Source: Flavobacteriaceae bacterium
Lineage (GTDB): Bacteria; Bacteroidota; Bacteroidia; Flavobacteriales; Flavobacteriaceae
Direction of reading: 5' to 3'
Length of the DNA: 5,963 nt
Assembly: GCA_029253805.1 (NCBI GenBank)
Contig: JAQWYU010000046.1
Coordinates: 1-5,963, forward strand
The notes beneath the pieces were generated by a model that was given only the letters and a program-made list of their open reading frames with translations, ran no database searches and was not told where the DNA came from. The position numbers were made by a program, and so were the translations under genes. Below, piece after piece: positions 1-5,810 of this stretch. Every line of letters begins with the position of its first letter. Position 1 is the stretch's first letter.

Positions 1-387
1 AAAGGTGAGCTAATACAAGTAAACACAAAAGGAAATTTAACTCGTCAAAGTTTGGATTTAGAATCTAACCATGATATTACTACGTCTTCTAAAACACTTG
101 TTATTAGGAATGAAAACAAACTGTCAATAAATATGAATAATGTAGACTTGGAATATGGAAAATATTCACCTCCTTCTTTATTTTATTTGAACGATAAAAT
201 TTATGTAAGTACTACAGACTTGGAGGCAAAAAAAATATGGATTTTTGATAGCAAGGCAAAACCTTATCCTAGTATACCTGTTTATGGAACAAGTGGAATT
301 GATCTTACTAATGCTGATAATGATTCATCTCTTGAGTTTGTAACACGAGGGGATGCTAAAAGCATAATCTTATATCAAATGTACTAG
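1..387 (+). CDS. C-terminal part of a hypothetical secreted or lipoprotein, beta-propeller-like (5' end outside window)
   Basis: The reading frame is open from base 1 to the TAG at 385-387, so 128 residues of the C-terminus are visible and the true start lies to the left. A TTG at 52 is in frame, but it is not a convincing start because the frame continues upstream with similar composition. The protein is rich in beta-strand-forming and polar residues, with repeated short patterns of the kind 'hydrophobic strand, Asn/Asp-Gly turn, strand' (for example YLNDKIYVSTTD, then KIWIFDSKAKPYPSIPVYG). It ends in a segment with an Asn-Ala-Asp-Asn-Asp turn and a final strand, ILYQMY. This is the style of the last blades of a beta-propeller. 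I recall similar endings in long Bacteroidota envelope proteins of unknown function, but this is from memory and not verified. No catalytic motif is visible. Its stop overlaps the lipB stop on the other strand. Confidence 0.75.
   Translation, partial: KGELIQVNTKGNLTRQSLDLESNHDITTSSKTLVIRNENKLSINMNNVDLEYGKYSPPSLFYLNDKIYVSTTDLEAKKIWIFDSKAKPYPSIPVYGTSGIDLTNADNDSSLEFVTRGDAKSIILYQMY
384..387. other. Shared CTAG stop: two convergent genes overlap by four bases
   Basis: The self-complementary tetramer CTAG contains the TAG stop of the plus-strand partial gene (385-387) and, read on the other strand, the TAG stop of lipB (384-386). There is therefore no non-coding DNA between the two genes and no room for an intergenic terminator. 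Each transcript must end inside the other gene's coding sequence. Confidence 0.95.
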
Positions 388-1082
388 GCAACGCTTGCCT
401 CAAAAAGCATTAAGAAATTTCTCAAAAGCTTTTGTTTCACTTCTTCTTCATCCACTGAAACCTCTCCTAACTCAACATTTAAAGAAGTTACAGCTTTTCC
501 ACGAATACCGCAAGGAATTATATTATCAAAATAGCCTAAATCTGAATTAACATTTAATGCAAATCCATGCATCGTAACCCAGCGACTTGCACGAACACCC
601 ATCGCACAAATTTTACGTGCAAACGGAGTTCCTACATCCAGCCATACTCCTGTTTCGCCAGGGCTACGCTCGGATTTAAGGCCGTATTCTTTAAGAGTTA
701 GTATGATTGTATCTTCTAAAAATCGAAGGAATTTATGAATATCAGTGAAAAAATTTTCAAGATCTAAAATCGGATACCCAACTACTTGCCCTGGCCCGTG
801 ATATGTAATATCACCTCCACGGTTTATTTTATAAAAAGTAGCTCCTCTGGATTGTAATTGCGCTTCTGACAATAAAAGATTAGACATGTCTCCACTCTTG
901 CCCAATGTATAAACGTGTGGATGACTTACAAACAACAAATGGTTCGGAGTCACTAGGCCTGCGGATTCACGCCGGTTTTTAATCTTGATATCAATTGTTG
1001 CTTTAAATAAAGTTTCTTGCAGGTCCCAAACATCTTTGAAGTCTCTAAGCCCTAGGTCTTGTACGTCAATCTTTTTGTTCAT
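384..1082 (-). CDS. lipB: Lipoyl(octanoyl) transferase LipB
   Basis: LipB moves the octanoyl group from octanoyl-acyl carrier protein to a lysine of lipoyl domains (2-oxoacid dehydrogenase E2 subunits, GcvH) in the cytoplasm, the first step of de novo protein lipoylation; LipA then inserts sulfur. The 232-residue length is normal for the family. Family signatures are present in order: HPHVYTLGKSGD (54-65), the RGGDITYHGPGQVVGYPILD block (88-107, with His95), KICAMGVR containing the expected active-site lysine K157, and IIPCGIRGKAVTSL with the acyl-accepting cysteine C191. All key residues are intact, so it should be active. The ATG at 1082 is the only ATG in the frame before an upstream stop. 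No Shine-Dalgarno sequence precedes it, as is usual in Bacteroidota, and I found no clean promoter match upstream. It is divergent from lysS and convergent with, and overlapping by 4 bases, the partial gene at left. No lipA is in the window. Confidence 0.97.
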   Translation of the reverse strand: MNKKIDVQDLGLRDFKDVWDLQETLFKATIDIKIKNRRESAGLVTPNHLLFVSHPHVYTLGKSGDMSNLLLSEAQLQSRGATFYKINRGGDITYHGPGQVVGYPILDLENFFTDIHKFLRFLEDTIILTLKEYGLKSERSPGETGVWLDVGTPFARKICAMGVRASRWVTMHGFALNVNSDLGYFDNIIPCGIRGKAVTSLNVELGEVSVDEEEVKQKLLRNFLMLFEASVA

Positions 1083-1398
1083 AAGCTGTAAATATAAAGG
1101 ATTATGAATTAGGATTATTTAATATTACAAGAGGAGTTATCACTCTTGGCTCCCAACCACAAAGGATTAATAAAAATACAATAATGATAGACCCAAATCC
1201 TTTATTAGAATAGCCAAAGGAGGAAATAAAACAGACAAAATAACGTGTCAAATAGTCCTAAAATTATTGATAATTACACTAATAAATCTTGGGATAAAAT
1301 TACAAAAAAGAACATTACAAAACCTATCTTGGATTTATTCAACATAAATTGAAATCTTAAGCAATAGTAAGTATCTTTGTAATATTAAGAATCTTTAC
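1083..1398. other. Divergent intergenic region between lipB and lysS (316 bases)
   Basis: This AT-rich region separates the two divergent starts. Its right end carries the lysS promoter. The rest holds no gene I can support. Frames on the plus strand are open at 1085-1210 (42 codons), 1174-1344 (57 codons, no ATG) and 1230-1349 (40 codons, only a GTG start at 1245), but all lack a good start or convincing context. The motif AAAGGATT occurs at 1096-1103 and 1161-1168, and its complement AATCCTTT at 1196-1203, giving a 10-base inverted repeat (1094-1103 against 1196-1205). An AAAGGAGG string at 1216-1223 resembles a ribosome binding site but lies 21 bases before the nearest in-frame GTG. No CAAAnnTA match for a lipB promoter was found. 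Confidence 0.6.
1349..1379 (+). promoter_or_regulatory. Predicted Bacteroidota-type promoter of lysS
   Basis: A TTG at 1349-1351 (preceded by AAAT) is followed after 20 bases by TATCTTTG at 1372-1379. The latter fits the Bacteroidota primary sigma-factor -7 consensus TAnnTTTG at every fixed position, and the spacing to the -33 TTG is in the accepted range. Transcription would begin around 1384-1387, giving a 5' leader of only about 12-25 bases before lysS, which is short but usual for this phylum. Confidence 0.75.
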
Positions 1399-3105
1399 AT
1401 GAGTACTATGTCGCAGCTTTCAGAACAAGAAATTGTCCGTCGTGAAAAACTATCAAAATTACGTGGATTAGGAATCAATCCTTATCCCGCGGATTTATAC
1501 CCCGTAACCCATACCAGTAGTGAAGTTAAATTCGATTTTTTAGAAGGAAAAAAGGTAGTAATGGCCGGACGATTAATGCGAAAAAAAATACAAGGTAAAG
1601 CCGCGTTTGCTGAACTTCAAGACAGTGAAGGACGTATCCAAATTTATATTAATCGTGACGAAATATGTCCAGGTGAAGATAAAAGCAAGTACAATGACAT
1701 TTTCAAAAAACTGCTAGACTTAGGTGATTTTATTGGAATTGAAGGTGAATTATTTAATACACAAGTAGGAGCAAAAACAGTGTTAGTCAAAAATTTTACT
1801 CTTTTAAGTAAAGCCTTAAAGCCGCTACCCTTACCAAAAACAGATGCAGAAGGCAATACATACGATGATTTTAATGATCCTGAAATGCGATACCGTCAAC
1901 GCTACGCAGATTTAGTAGTTAATCCCGATGTTAAAGAAGTTTTTGTAAAGCGATCAAAGCTCTTCACAGCCATGCGAAATTTCTTTAATAAGGCCGGTTA
2001 TTTTGAAGTAGAAACGCCTATCCTTCAACCCATTCCTGGCGGTGCCGCAGCAAGACCTTTTCTAACTCATCATAACTCCCTAGACATTCCTATGTTCATG
2101 CGAATTGCATGTGAATTATATTTAAAGCGATTAATTGTAGGTGGTTTTGACGGGGTTTATGAGTTCGCAAAAAGTTTCAGAAATGAAGGAATGGACCGTA
2201 CTCATAATCCTGAGTTTACGATGATGGAAATTTATGTGGCTTACAAAGACTATAACTGGATGATGGATTTTACTGAAAAATTATTAGATTTTTGTGCTAT
2301 GGAAGTAAACGGTAGTGCAAAAACAACTTTTGGGAACCATGAAATTAATTTCAAAGCTCCATATGCAAGAATTACTATGACCGATTCCATCAAACATTTC
2401 ACCGGATTTGACATTTCGGAAAAATCAGAAAATGAAATCAGAAACGCTGCCAATGAAATGGGTATTGAAGTAGACAATACTATGGGGAAGGGAAAACTAA
2501 TTGATGAAATTTTTGGCGCAAAATGTGAAGCAAATTATATACAACCAACTTTTATTACTGACTATCCGAAAGAGATGAGTCCATTAACTAAGGAACACCG
2601 TTCTGAACCTAATCTTACTGAGCGGTTTGAATTAATTGTTTGTGGAAAAGAGTTAGCAAATGCTTATTCAGAGCTGAATGATCCTATCGATCAACGTGAA
2701 CGCTTTGAAGATCAAATAAAATTAGCAGGACGAGGAGATGATGAGGCAACTGAATTTATTGACCAAGATTTCTTAAGAGCATTGGAATATGGCATGCCTC
2801 CAACTTCTGGAATGGGTATTGGAATGGATCGATTAATTATGTTTTTAACAAACAATTCTTCTATTCAAGAAGTATTGTTTTTTCCACAAATGAAACCTGA
2901 GAAAAAGGCGATTACTTTAAGTGAAAACGAAAAAGCTATACTCGATATTTTAAAATTAAAAAAGGAAATTCAATTGTCAGAATTAAAAGCACAATCAGGA
3001 CTAAGTAATAAAGGCTGGGACAAAGGCATCAAAGGATTAACTTCAAAAGAGTTAGCTAAAGTTCATAAAATTCATGAAGCACTAATTGTAACTGTCCTAA
3101 ATTAG
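1399..3105 (+). CDS. lysS: Lysine--tRNA ligase (class II LysRS) with C-terminal extension
   Basis: This enzyme activates lysine with ATP and charges tRNA-Lys in the cytoplasm. The N-terminal anticodon-binding OB-fold spans about residues 50-140 (VVMAGRLMRKK..., then AFAELQDSEGRIQIYI). The class II catalytic core follows: motif 1 around 195-212 (GYFEVETPILQP), the GGAAARPF segment (214-221), motif 2 FRNEGMDRTHNPEFTMME (260-277), and motif 3 GMGIGMDRLIMF (471-482). The ELANAYSELNDP stretch (418-429) is typical of LysRS. The core ends near residue 502. The remaining 65 or so residues form a lysine-rich extension that looks helical with a winged-helix character, making the protein (568 residues) longer than the roughly 505 of E. 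coli LysRS. The start is either the ATG at 1399 or the ATG at 1408 (MSQLSEQEIVRREKL); the second fits family N-termini as I recall them. A promoter lies just upstream and a strong terminator 26 bases past the stop. Confidence 0.98.
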   Translation: MSTMSQLSEQEIVRREKLSKLRGLGINPYPADLYPVTHTSSEVKFDFLEGKKVVMAGRLMRKKIQGKAAFAELQDSEGRIQIYINRDEICPGEDKSKYNDIFKKLLDLGDFIGIEGELFNTQVGAKTVLVKNFTLLSKALKPLPLPKTDAEGNTYDDFNDPEMRYRQRYADLVVNPDVKEVFVKRSKLFTAMRNFFNKAGYFEVETPILQPIPGGAAARPFLTHHNSLDIPMFMRIACELYLKRLIVGGFDGVYEFAKSFRNEGMDRTHNPEFTMMEIYVAYKDYNWMMDFTEKLLDFCAMEVNGSAKTTFGNHEINFKAPYARITMTDSIKHFTGFDISEKSENEIRNAANEMGIEVDNTMGKGKLIDEIFGAKCEANYIQPTFITDYPKEMSPLTKEHRSEPNLTERFELIVCGKELANAYSELNDPIDQRERFEDQIKLAGRGDDEATEFIDQDFLRALEYGMPPTSGMGIGMDRLIMFLTNNSSIQEVLFFPQMKPEKKAITLSENEKAILDILKLKKEIQLSELKAQSGLSNKGWDKGIKGLTSKELAKVHKIHEALIVTVLN

Positions 3106-3130
3106 TATTTCACACGTAATCTAACACTAT

Positions 3131-3167
3131 AAATAAAAGCCCAATCACAATGATTGGGTTTTTATTT
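3131..3167. terminator. Strong bidirectional intrinsic terminator between lysS and the membrane gene
   Basis: The left arm at 3131-3146 (AAATAAAAGCCCAATC) pairs with the right arm at 3152-3167 (GATTGGGTTTTTATTT) over 16 positions, with a single G-T wobble (3139 with 3159) and a 5-base loop ACAAT. The GC-rich core is CCCAATC/GATTGGG. It is followed by a T run on the plus strand and, because the left arm is A-rich, by a T-rich run on the minus strand too. It can therefore end lysS from the left and the membrane gene from the right. The right arm overlaps the first two bases of the membrane gene's stop codon (3166-3168). Confidence 0.92.
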
Positions 3168-4059
3168 ATACCATATTTATATTTTTCTCAAATCGATTAT
3201 GAATCCATAATATCAAAATACCAAAAGCGATTGAACTTATGATAAGGCAATTATTTAACAACCCATCAACTGAGAATGATAGACGAATAAGAATCGTTGA
3301 AATTATAAAACCTGAATTTCTAATTACTTTATGAAATTGATCGGTATAGAAAAATGAGAAGAGAAGTAAAAAAACATCTACAATAATCAGTATAGCAAAG
3401 AATTGATCAAAGAAAATACTATTAACATCCTTAATAGCCACTGATAAATTTGCAGGTGAACCATCCAGAACCCAATTAGTAAATGTTACTAATCCAATCC
3501 CAACAAAGATAGGCACTAAAATAGTGGCCATAAACCTTTTAATTGAAATGTATTGCTCTAGTTGAACTGAAGTAAGAGAATTAATCTTGTTTGAATCGTG
3601 TAGTTTTTGACGTTCCAGTGAAAAAATATAAATCATAAAAAACAGCAGTAGAGCAGTAATAATATCATACGTGAAATTTAGATCACTTTTAATATCGAAC
3701 CAATCTGACTTGAGTTCTAGGCTAGCTAGGTCTTTAAAAATTCTCCTAATAACAATAAGTGTAATAATTTCATATTGTTTACCAATATATGTGGTGATCG
3801 ATCTTGGTAGATAGAAAATTAACAGATAAACTTCATAAATTAGAATAAATGAAAACGGTGTATAAATCGCAGCTATGGGTGAGTCAAAAAAACCAACACT
3901 TTCGGGAATAATAACAATATCATTATTTACTAAAAAAATTGTAATTAAATGTGCGAAAAAACTCAATATAGAAATAACAAGAATAACACGCTCAACTTTG
4001 TTTTTTACTGCCTCTGATAAAACAAAATCATAAATAAATGTTTTAAAATTTGAAATCAT
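3166..4059 (-). CDS. Unrecognised multi-pass inner-membrane protein
   Basis: I do not recognise this 297-residue protein and assign no function. It is very hydrophobic, with likely membrane segments at about 24-44, 62-84, 132-147, 177-197, 216-238, 249-264 and 268-287, and a further shorter hydrophobic stretch near 97-108, so six to eight spans are plausible. There is no cleavable signal peptide. Between the second and third clear spans is a distinctive segment, YLPRSITTYIGKQYEI (83-98) then LIVIRRIFKDL (101-111), with basic residues R85, K94, R105, R106 and K109 spaced along it. Outside the spans are charged loops at 111-130 (EL, DWFDIKSDL) and 148-176 (ERQKLHDSNKIN...). No transporter, kinase, protease or channel-filter motif is visible. 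The ATG at 4059 follows a 98-base AT-rich gap after the flavoprotein gene, so cotranscription is possible. Asn, Ile and Phe content make it among the most AT-rich genes here. It shares a terminator with lysS. Confidence 0.88.
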   Translation of the reverse strand: MISNFKTFIYDFVLSEAVKNKVERVILVISILSFFAHLITIFLVNNDIVIIPESVGFFDSPIAAIYTPFSFILIYEVYLLIFYLPRSITTYIGKQYEIITLIVIRRIFKDLASLELKSDWFDIKSDLNFTYDIITALLLFFMIYIFSLERQKLHDSNKINSLTSVQLEQYISIKRFMATILVPIFVGIGLVTFTNWVLDGSPANLSVAIKDVNSIFFDQFFAILIIVDVFLLLFSFFYTDQFHKVIRNSGFIISTILIRLSFSVDGLLNNCLIISSIAFGILILWIHNRFEKNINMV

Positions 4060-4157
4060 TAATATTTAATTAAAATTAGTTAAGCAATTATATAACACCA
4101 ATTTACAAAAAAAAGAATAACTAAGTTTACTTATATAATTTGAAATCAAAAACCATA
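4060..4157. other. AT-rich gap between flavoprotein and membrane genes
   Basis: This 98-base gap lies between two tandem minus-strand genes. It contains TAAGTTTACTTA (4122-4133), an inverted repeat TAAGT/ACTTA with only a 2-base centre. On the minus strand that is followed a few bases later by a run of eight Ts (complement of the A run around 4107-4114). It could be a weak terminator or a protein-binding site, but the stem is short and AT-only. No match to the TAnnTTTG promoter element was found upstream of the membrane gene. Confidence 0.35.
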
Positions 4158-5717
4158 CTATAATTTTGACAACTTGTATAAAATAGCATCTACGCAGTTT
4201 ATTCCGTCAATAGCGGCTGAAATGATTCCCCCTGCATAGCCTGCGCCTTCACCGCAAGGGTATAGCCCCTTAACATTTATGTGTTCAAAGGTTTCTGTGT
4301 TTCTAGGTATTGAAATGGGAGAAGAGGTTCTACTTTCTGGAGCATGTAAAACAGCCTCGTTTGAGTAGTATCCACTCATTTTTTTTCCAAATGCTAAAAA
4401 TGCTTTTTGTAGACATTTTGAGATAATTAGTGGCAAGACTGTATTTAAATCTATTGATACAATCCCAGGCTGATATGAAGTTTTAGGAAAATCCACTGAA
4501 GATTTCTTCTCAACAAAATCAATCATTCGTTGAGCTGGGACTTGCTGTGTTTTTCCTGCTGCTTCCCAACAGTCCCTTTCTACCTTTTTTTGAAAATCAA
4601 GGCATACAAAAGGATTATCTTTTGAATATTCAGGTAAATCTTTGGGCTCTACACTAACAACAATTCCTGAATTTGCATATGGATTATTTCGTTTACTAGG
4701 ACTCCAGCCATTAGTCACAACTTCTTCTTGAGAAGTGGCGCAAGGTGCAATTATACCTCCCGGACACATACAAAAAGAGTAAACACCTTTTCCATCTATT
4801 TGGTCAACAAGAGTGTATGACGCCGGAGGCAAATAAGGGTTTTCTACATCACCATGATATTGGATGTAATTTATCATGTGCTGTGGGTGCTCTACTCGCA
4901 CTCCTAGTGCAAATGCCTTTGCTTCTATGTATACACCTTTTCTGTGTAATAAATAAAAAATATCTCGTGCTGAATGCCCAGTGGCTAAAACCACGTTGTC
5001 AAAGTATTCCCAAGACTTATTATTTACTTCAACAGCTTGAATTTTGTTGTCAACAATTTTAATATCTGTAAGCTTTGAATTAAAATAAACTTCACCACCT
5101 GCGACTAAAATTGCTTCACGCATTGCCGTAATAATAGCTGGTAATTTATTAGTTCCAATGTGTGGGTGAGCTTCGACAAGTACATCCTCAGATGCTCCAA
5201 AATGAACTAACCACTCAAGAGATTTAAGAACATTTCCTCGTTTTTTTGAACGTGTATATAGCTTCCCATCAGAGTATGTACCAGCACCACCTTCACCAAA
5301 ACAGTAATTTGATTCTGGGTTAACTGTTTGTTCTTTGTTAATCGCAGCTAAATCCCTACGCCTTGCTCTTACGTCTTTTCCTCGCTCATAGATTATTGGC
5401 TTCAAACCTCCTTCTATAGCACGTAAAGCAGCATATAGTCCCGCGGGGCCTGCACCAATAATCGCAATTTCAGGTTTTGAGTGCACGTCTTGAGAAACAA
5501 AAGGCTGGGACCTTATCCGTGTTTCGCCAACTAACCAAAACTCAATTTGCAAATTAAGTTTAATTGAAGTCTGTCTAGCATCGACAGAACGCTTGCGAAT
5601 ATGCCAATCATTTATGTCCTTACTACGCAACTTTGCCTTGAACAAACTAGACTTTAAAATAAAATCATTATCATTTTGCCTGGCTGGTTTTATAGAAATT
5701 TGAACAAGAATACTCAT
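4158..5717 (-). CDS. FAD-dependent oxidoreductase, COG2509-type (substrate unknown)
   Basis: This 519-residue cytoplasmic flavoprotein belongs, from its motif set, to the uncharacterised COG2509 group of FAD-dependent dehydrogenases. An N-terminal domain of about 80 residues, with the typical RKRSVDAR segment (41-48), precedes the Rossmann fold. The dinucleotide-binding loop is IIGAGPAGLYAALRA (86-100; G88, G90, G93), and E111 at the end of the second strand (IIYERG) should contact the FAD ribose. Next come NYCFGEGGAGTYSDGKLYTR (137-156), AHPHIGTNKL (183-192), VVLATGHSARD (242-252), and the SFCMCPGG stretch (314-321) with C316 and C318. The C-terminal block ESRTSSPISIPR (461-472) and GLYPCGEGAGYAGGIISAAI (484-503) closes the FAD site. 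Length and motif order look complete. The ATG at 5717 is the natural start, with no Shine-Dalgarno. The substrate and electron acceptor are not known to me, and the neighbours do not suggest one. Some distant relatives with similar folds are annotated as dehydrogenases or hydroxylases, so a more specific name is not justified. Confidence 0.93.
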   Translation of the reverse strand: MSILVQISIKPARQNDNDFILKSSLFKAKLRSKDINDWHIRKRSVDARQTSIKLNLQIEFWLVGETRIRSQPFVSQDVHSKPEIAIIGAGPAGLYAALRAIEGGLKPIIYERGKDVRARRRDLAAINKEQTVNPESNYCFGEGGAGTYSDGKLYTRSKKRGNVLKSLEWLVHFGASEDVLVEAHPHIGTNKLPAIITAMREAILVAGGEVYFNSKLTDIKIVDNKIQAVEVNNKSWEYFDNVVLATGHSARDIFYLLHRKGVYIEAKAFALGVRVEHPQHMINYIQYHGDVENPYLPPASYTLVDQIDGKGVYSFCMCPGGIIAPCATSQEEVVTNGWSPSKRNNPYANSGIVVSVEPKDLPEYSKDNPFVCLDFQKKVERDCWEAAGKTQQVPAQRMIDFVEKKSSVDFPKTSYQPGIVSIDLNTVLPLIISKCLQKAFLAFGKKMSGYYSNEAVLHAPESRTSSPISIPRNTETFEHINVKGLYPCGEGAGYAGGIISAAIDGINCVDAILYKLSKL

Positions 5718-5810
5718 GTTGTAAAAGTAGTTAAAGTTTAATGGAATTTTAAACTAAAAACCAATTCAATAATCATCAATATTGAAACAATTACGATAAA
5801 TTTTAATTAA
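5718..5810. other. Gap with inverted repeat downstream of the S74-like gene
   Basis: An inverted repeat TTCAATA (5765-5771) and TATTGAA (5780-5786) with an 8-base spacer lies between the two minus-strand genes. Nested within it is the perfect 10-base palindrome TCAATATTGA (5776-5785). Read on the minus strand, the repeat is followed by TTGG and five Ts, so it could be a weak intrinsic terminator for the right-hand gene; an operator for the flavoprotein gene is the alternative. The stem is AT-only, so either role is tentative. No good -7/-33 promoter pair was found before the flavoprotein start. Confidence 0.4.

Noticed and set aside
1216..1223. AAAGGAGG as a Shine-Dalgarno site
   Set aside because: No start codon lies at a suitable distance, and the other genes here do not use Shine-Dalgarno sequences.
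1174..1344. 57-codon open frame in the lipB-lysS gap reading IVLKLLIITLINLGIKL in its middle, like a membrane helix
   Set aside because: It has no ATG (only an internal TTG at 1267). The hydrophobic run is what AT-rich DNA gives in this frame, and two other frames overlap it.
1644..1856. 70-codon minus-strand open frame inside lysS
   Set aside because: It is antisense to the conserved OB-fold region of LysRS, with a serine-rich translation typical of a shadow frame.
2250..2477. 75-codon minus-strand open frame inside lysS
   Set aside because: It is antisense to the LysRS catalytic domain and has no start context or recognisable features.
4745..5062. 105-codon plus-strand open frame inside the flavoprotein gene
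   Set aside because: It is fully antisense to a well-supported gene with conserved motifs, and its His/Leu/Cys-rich translation is not protein-like.
3166..5717. Membrane protein plus flavoprotein as a two-gene redox system
   Set aside because: They are tandem but nearly 100 bases apart, and the membrane protein shows no haem- or quinone-binding motif, so a functional link would be a guess.
5722..5729. TACTTTTA on the minus strand as a promoter -7 element for the flavoprotein gene
   Set aside because: It lies only 4 bases from the ATG, differs from TAnnTTTG in the last base, and has no TTG about 20 bases upstream.
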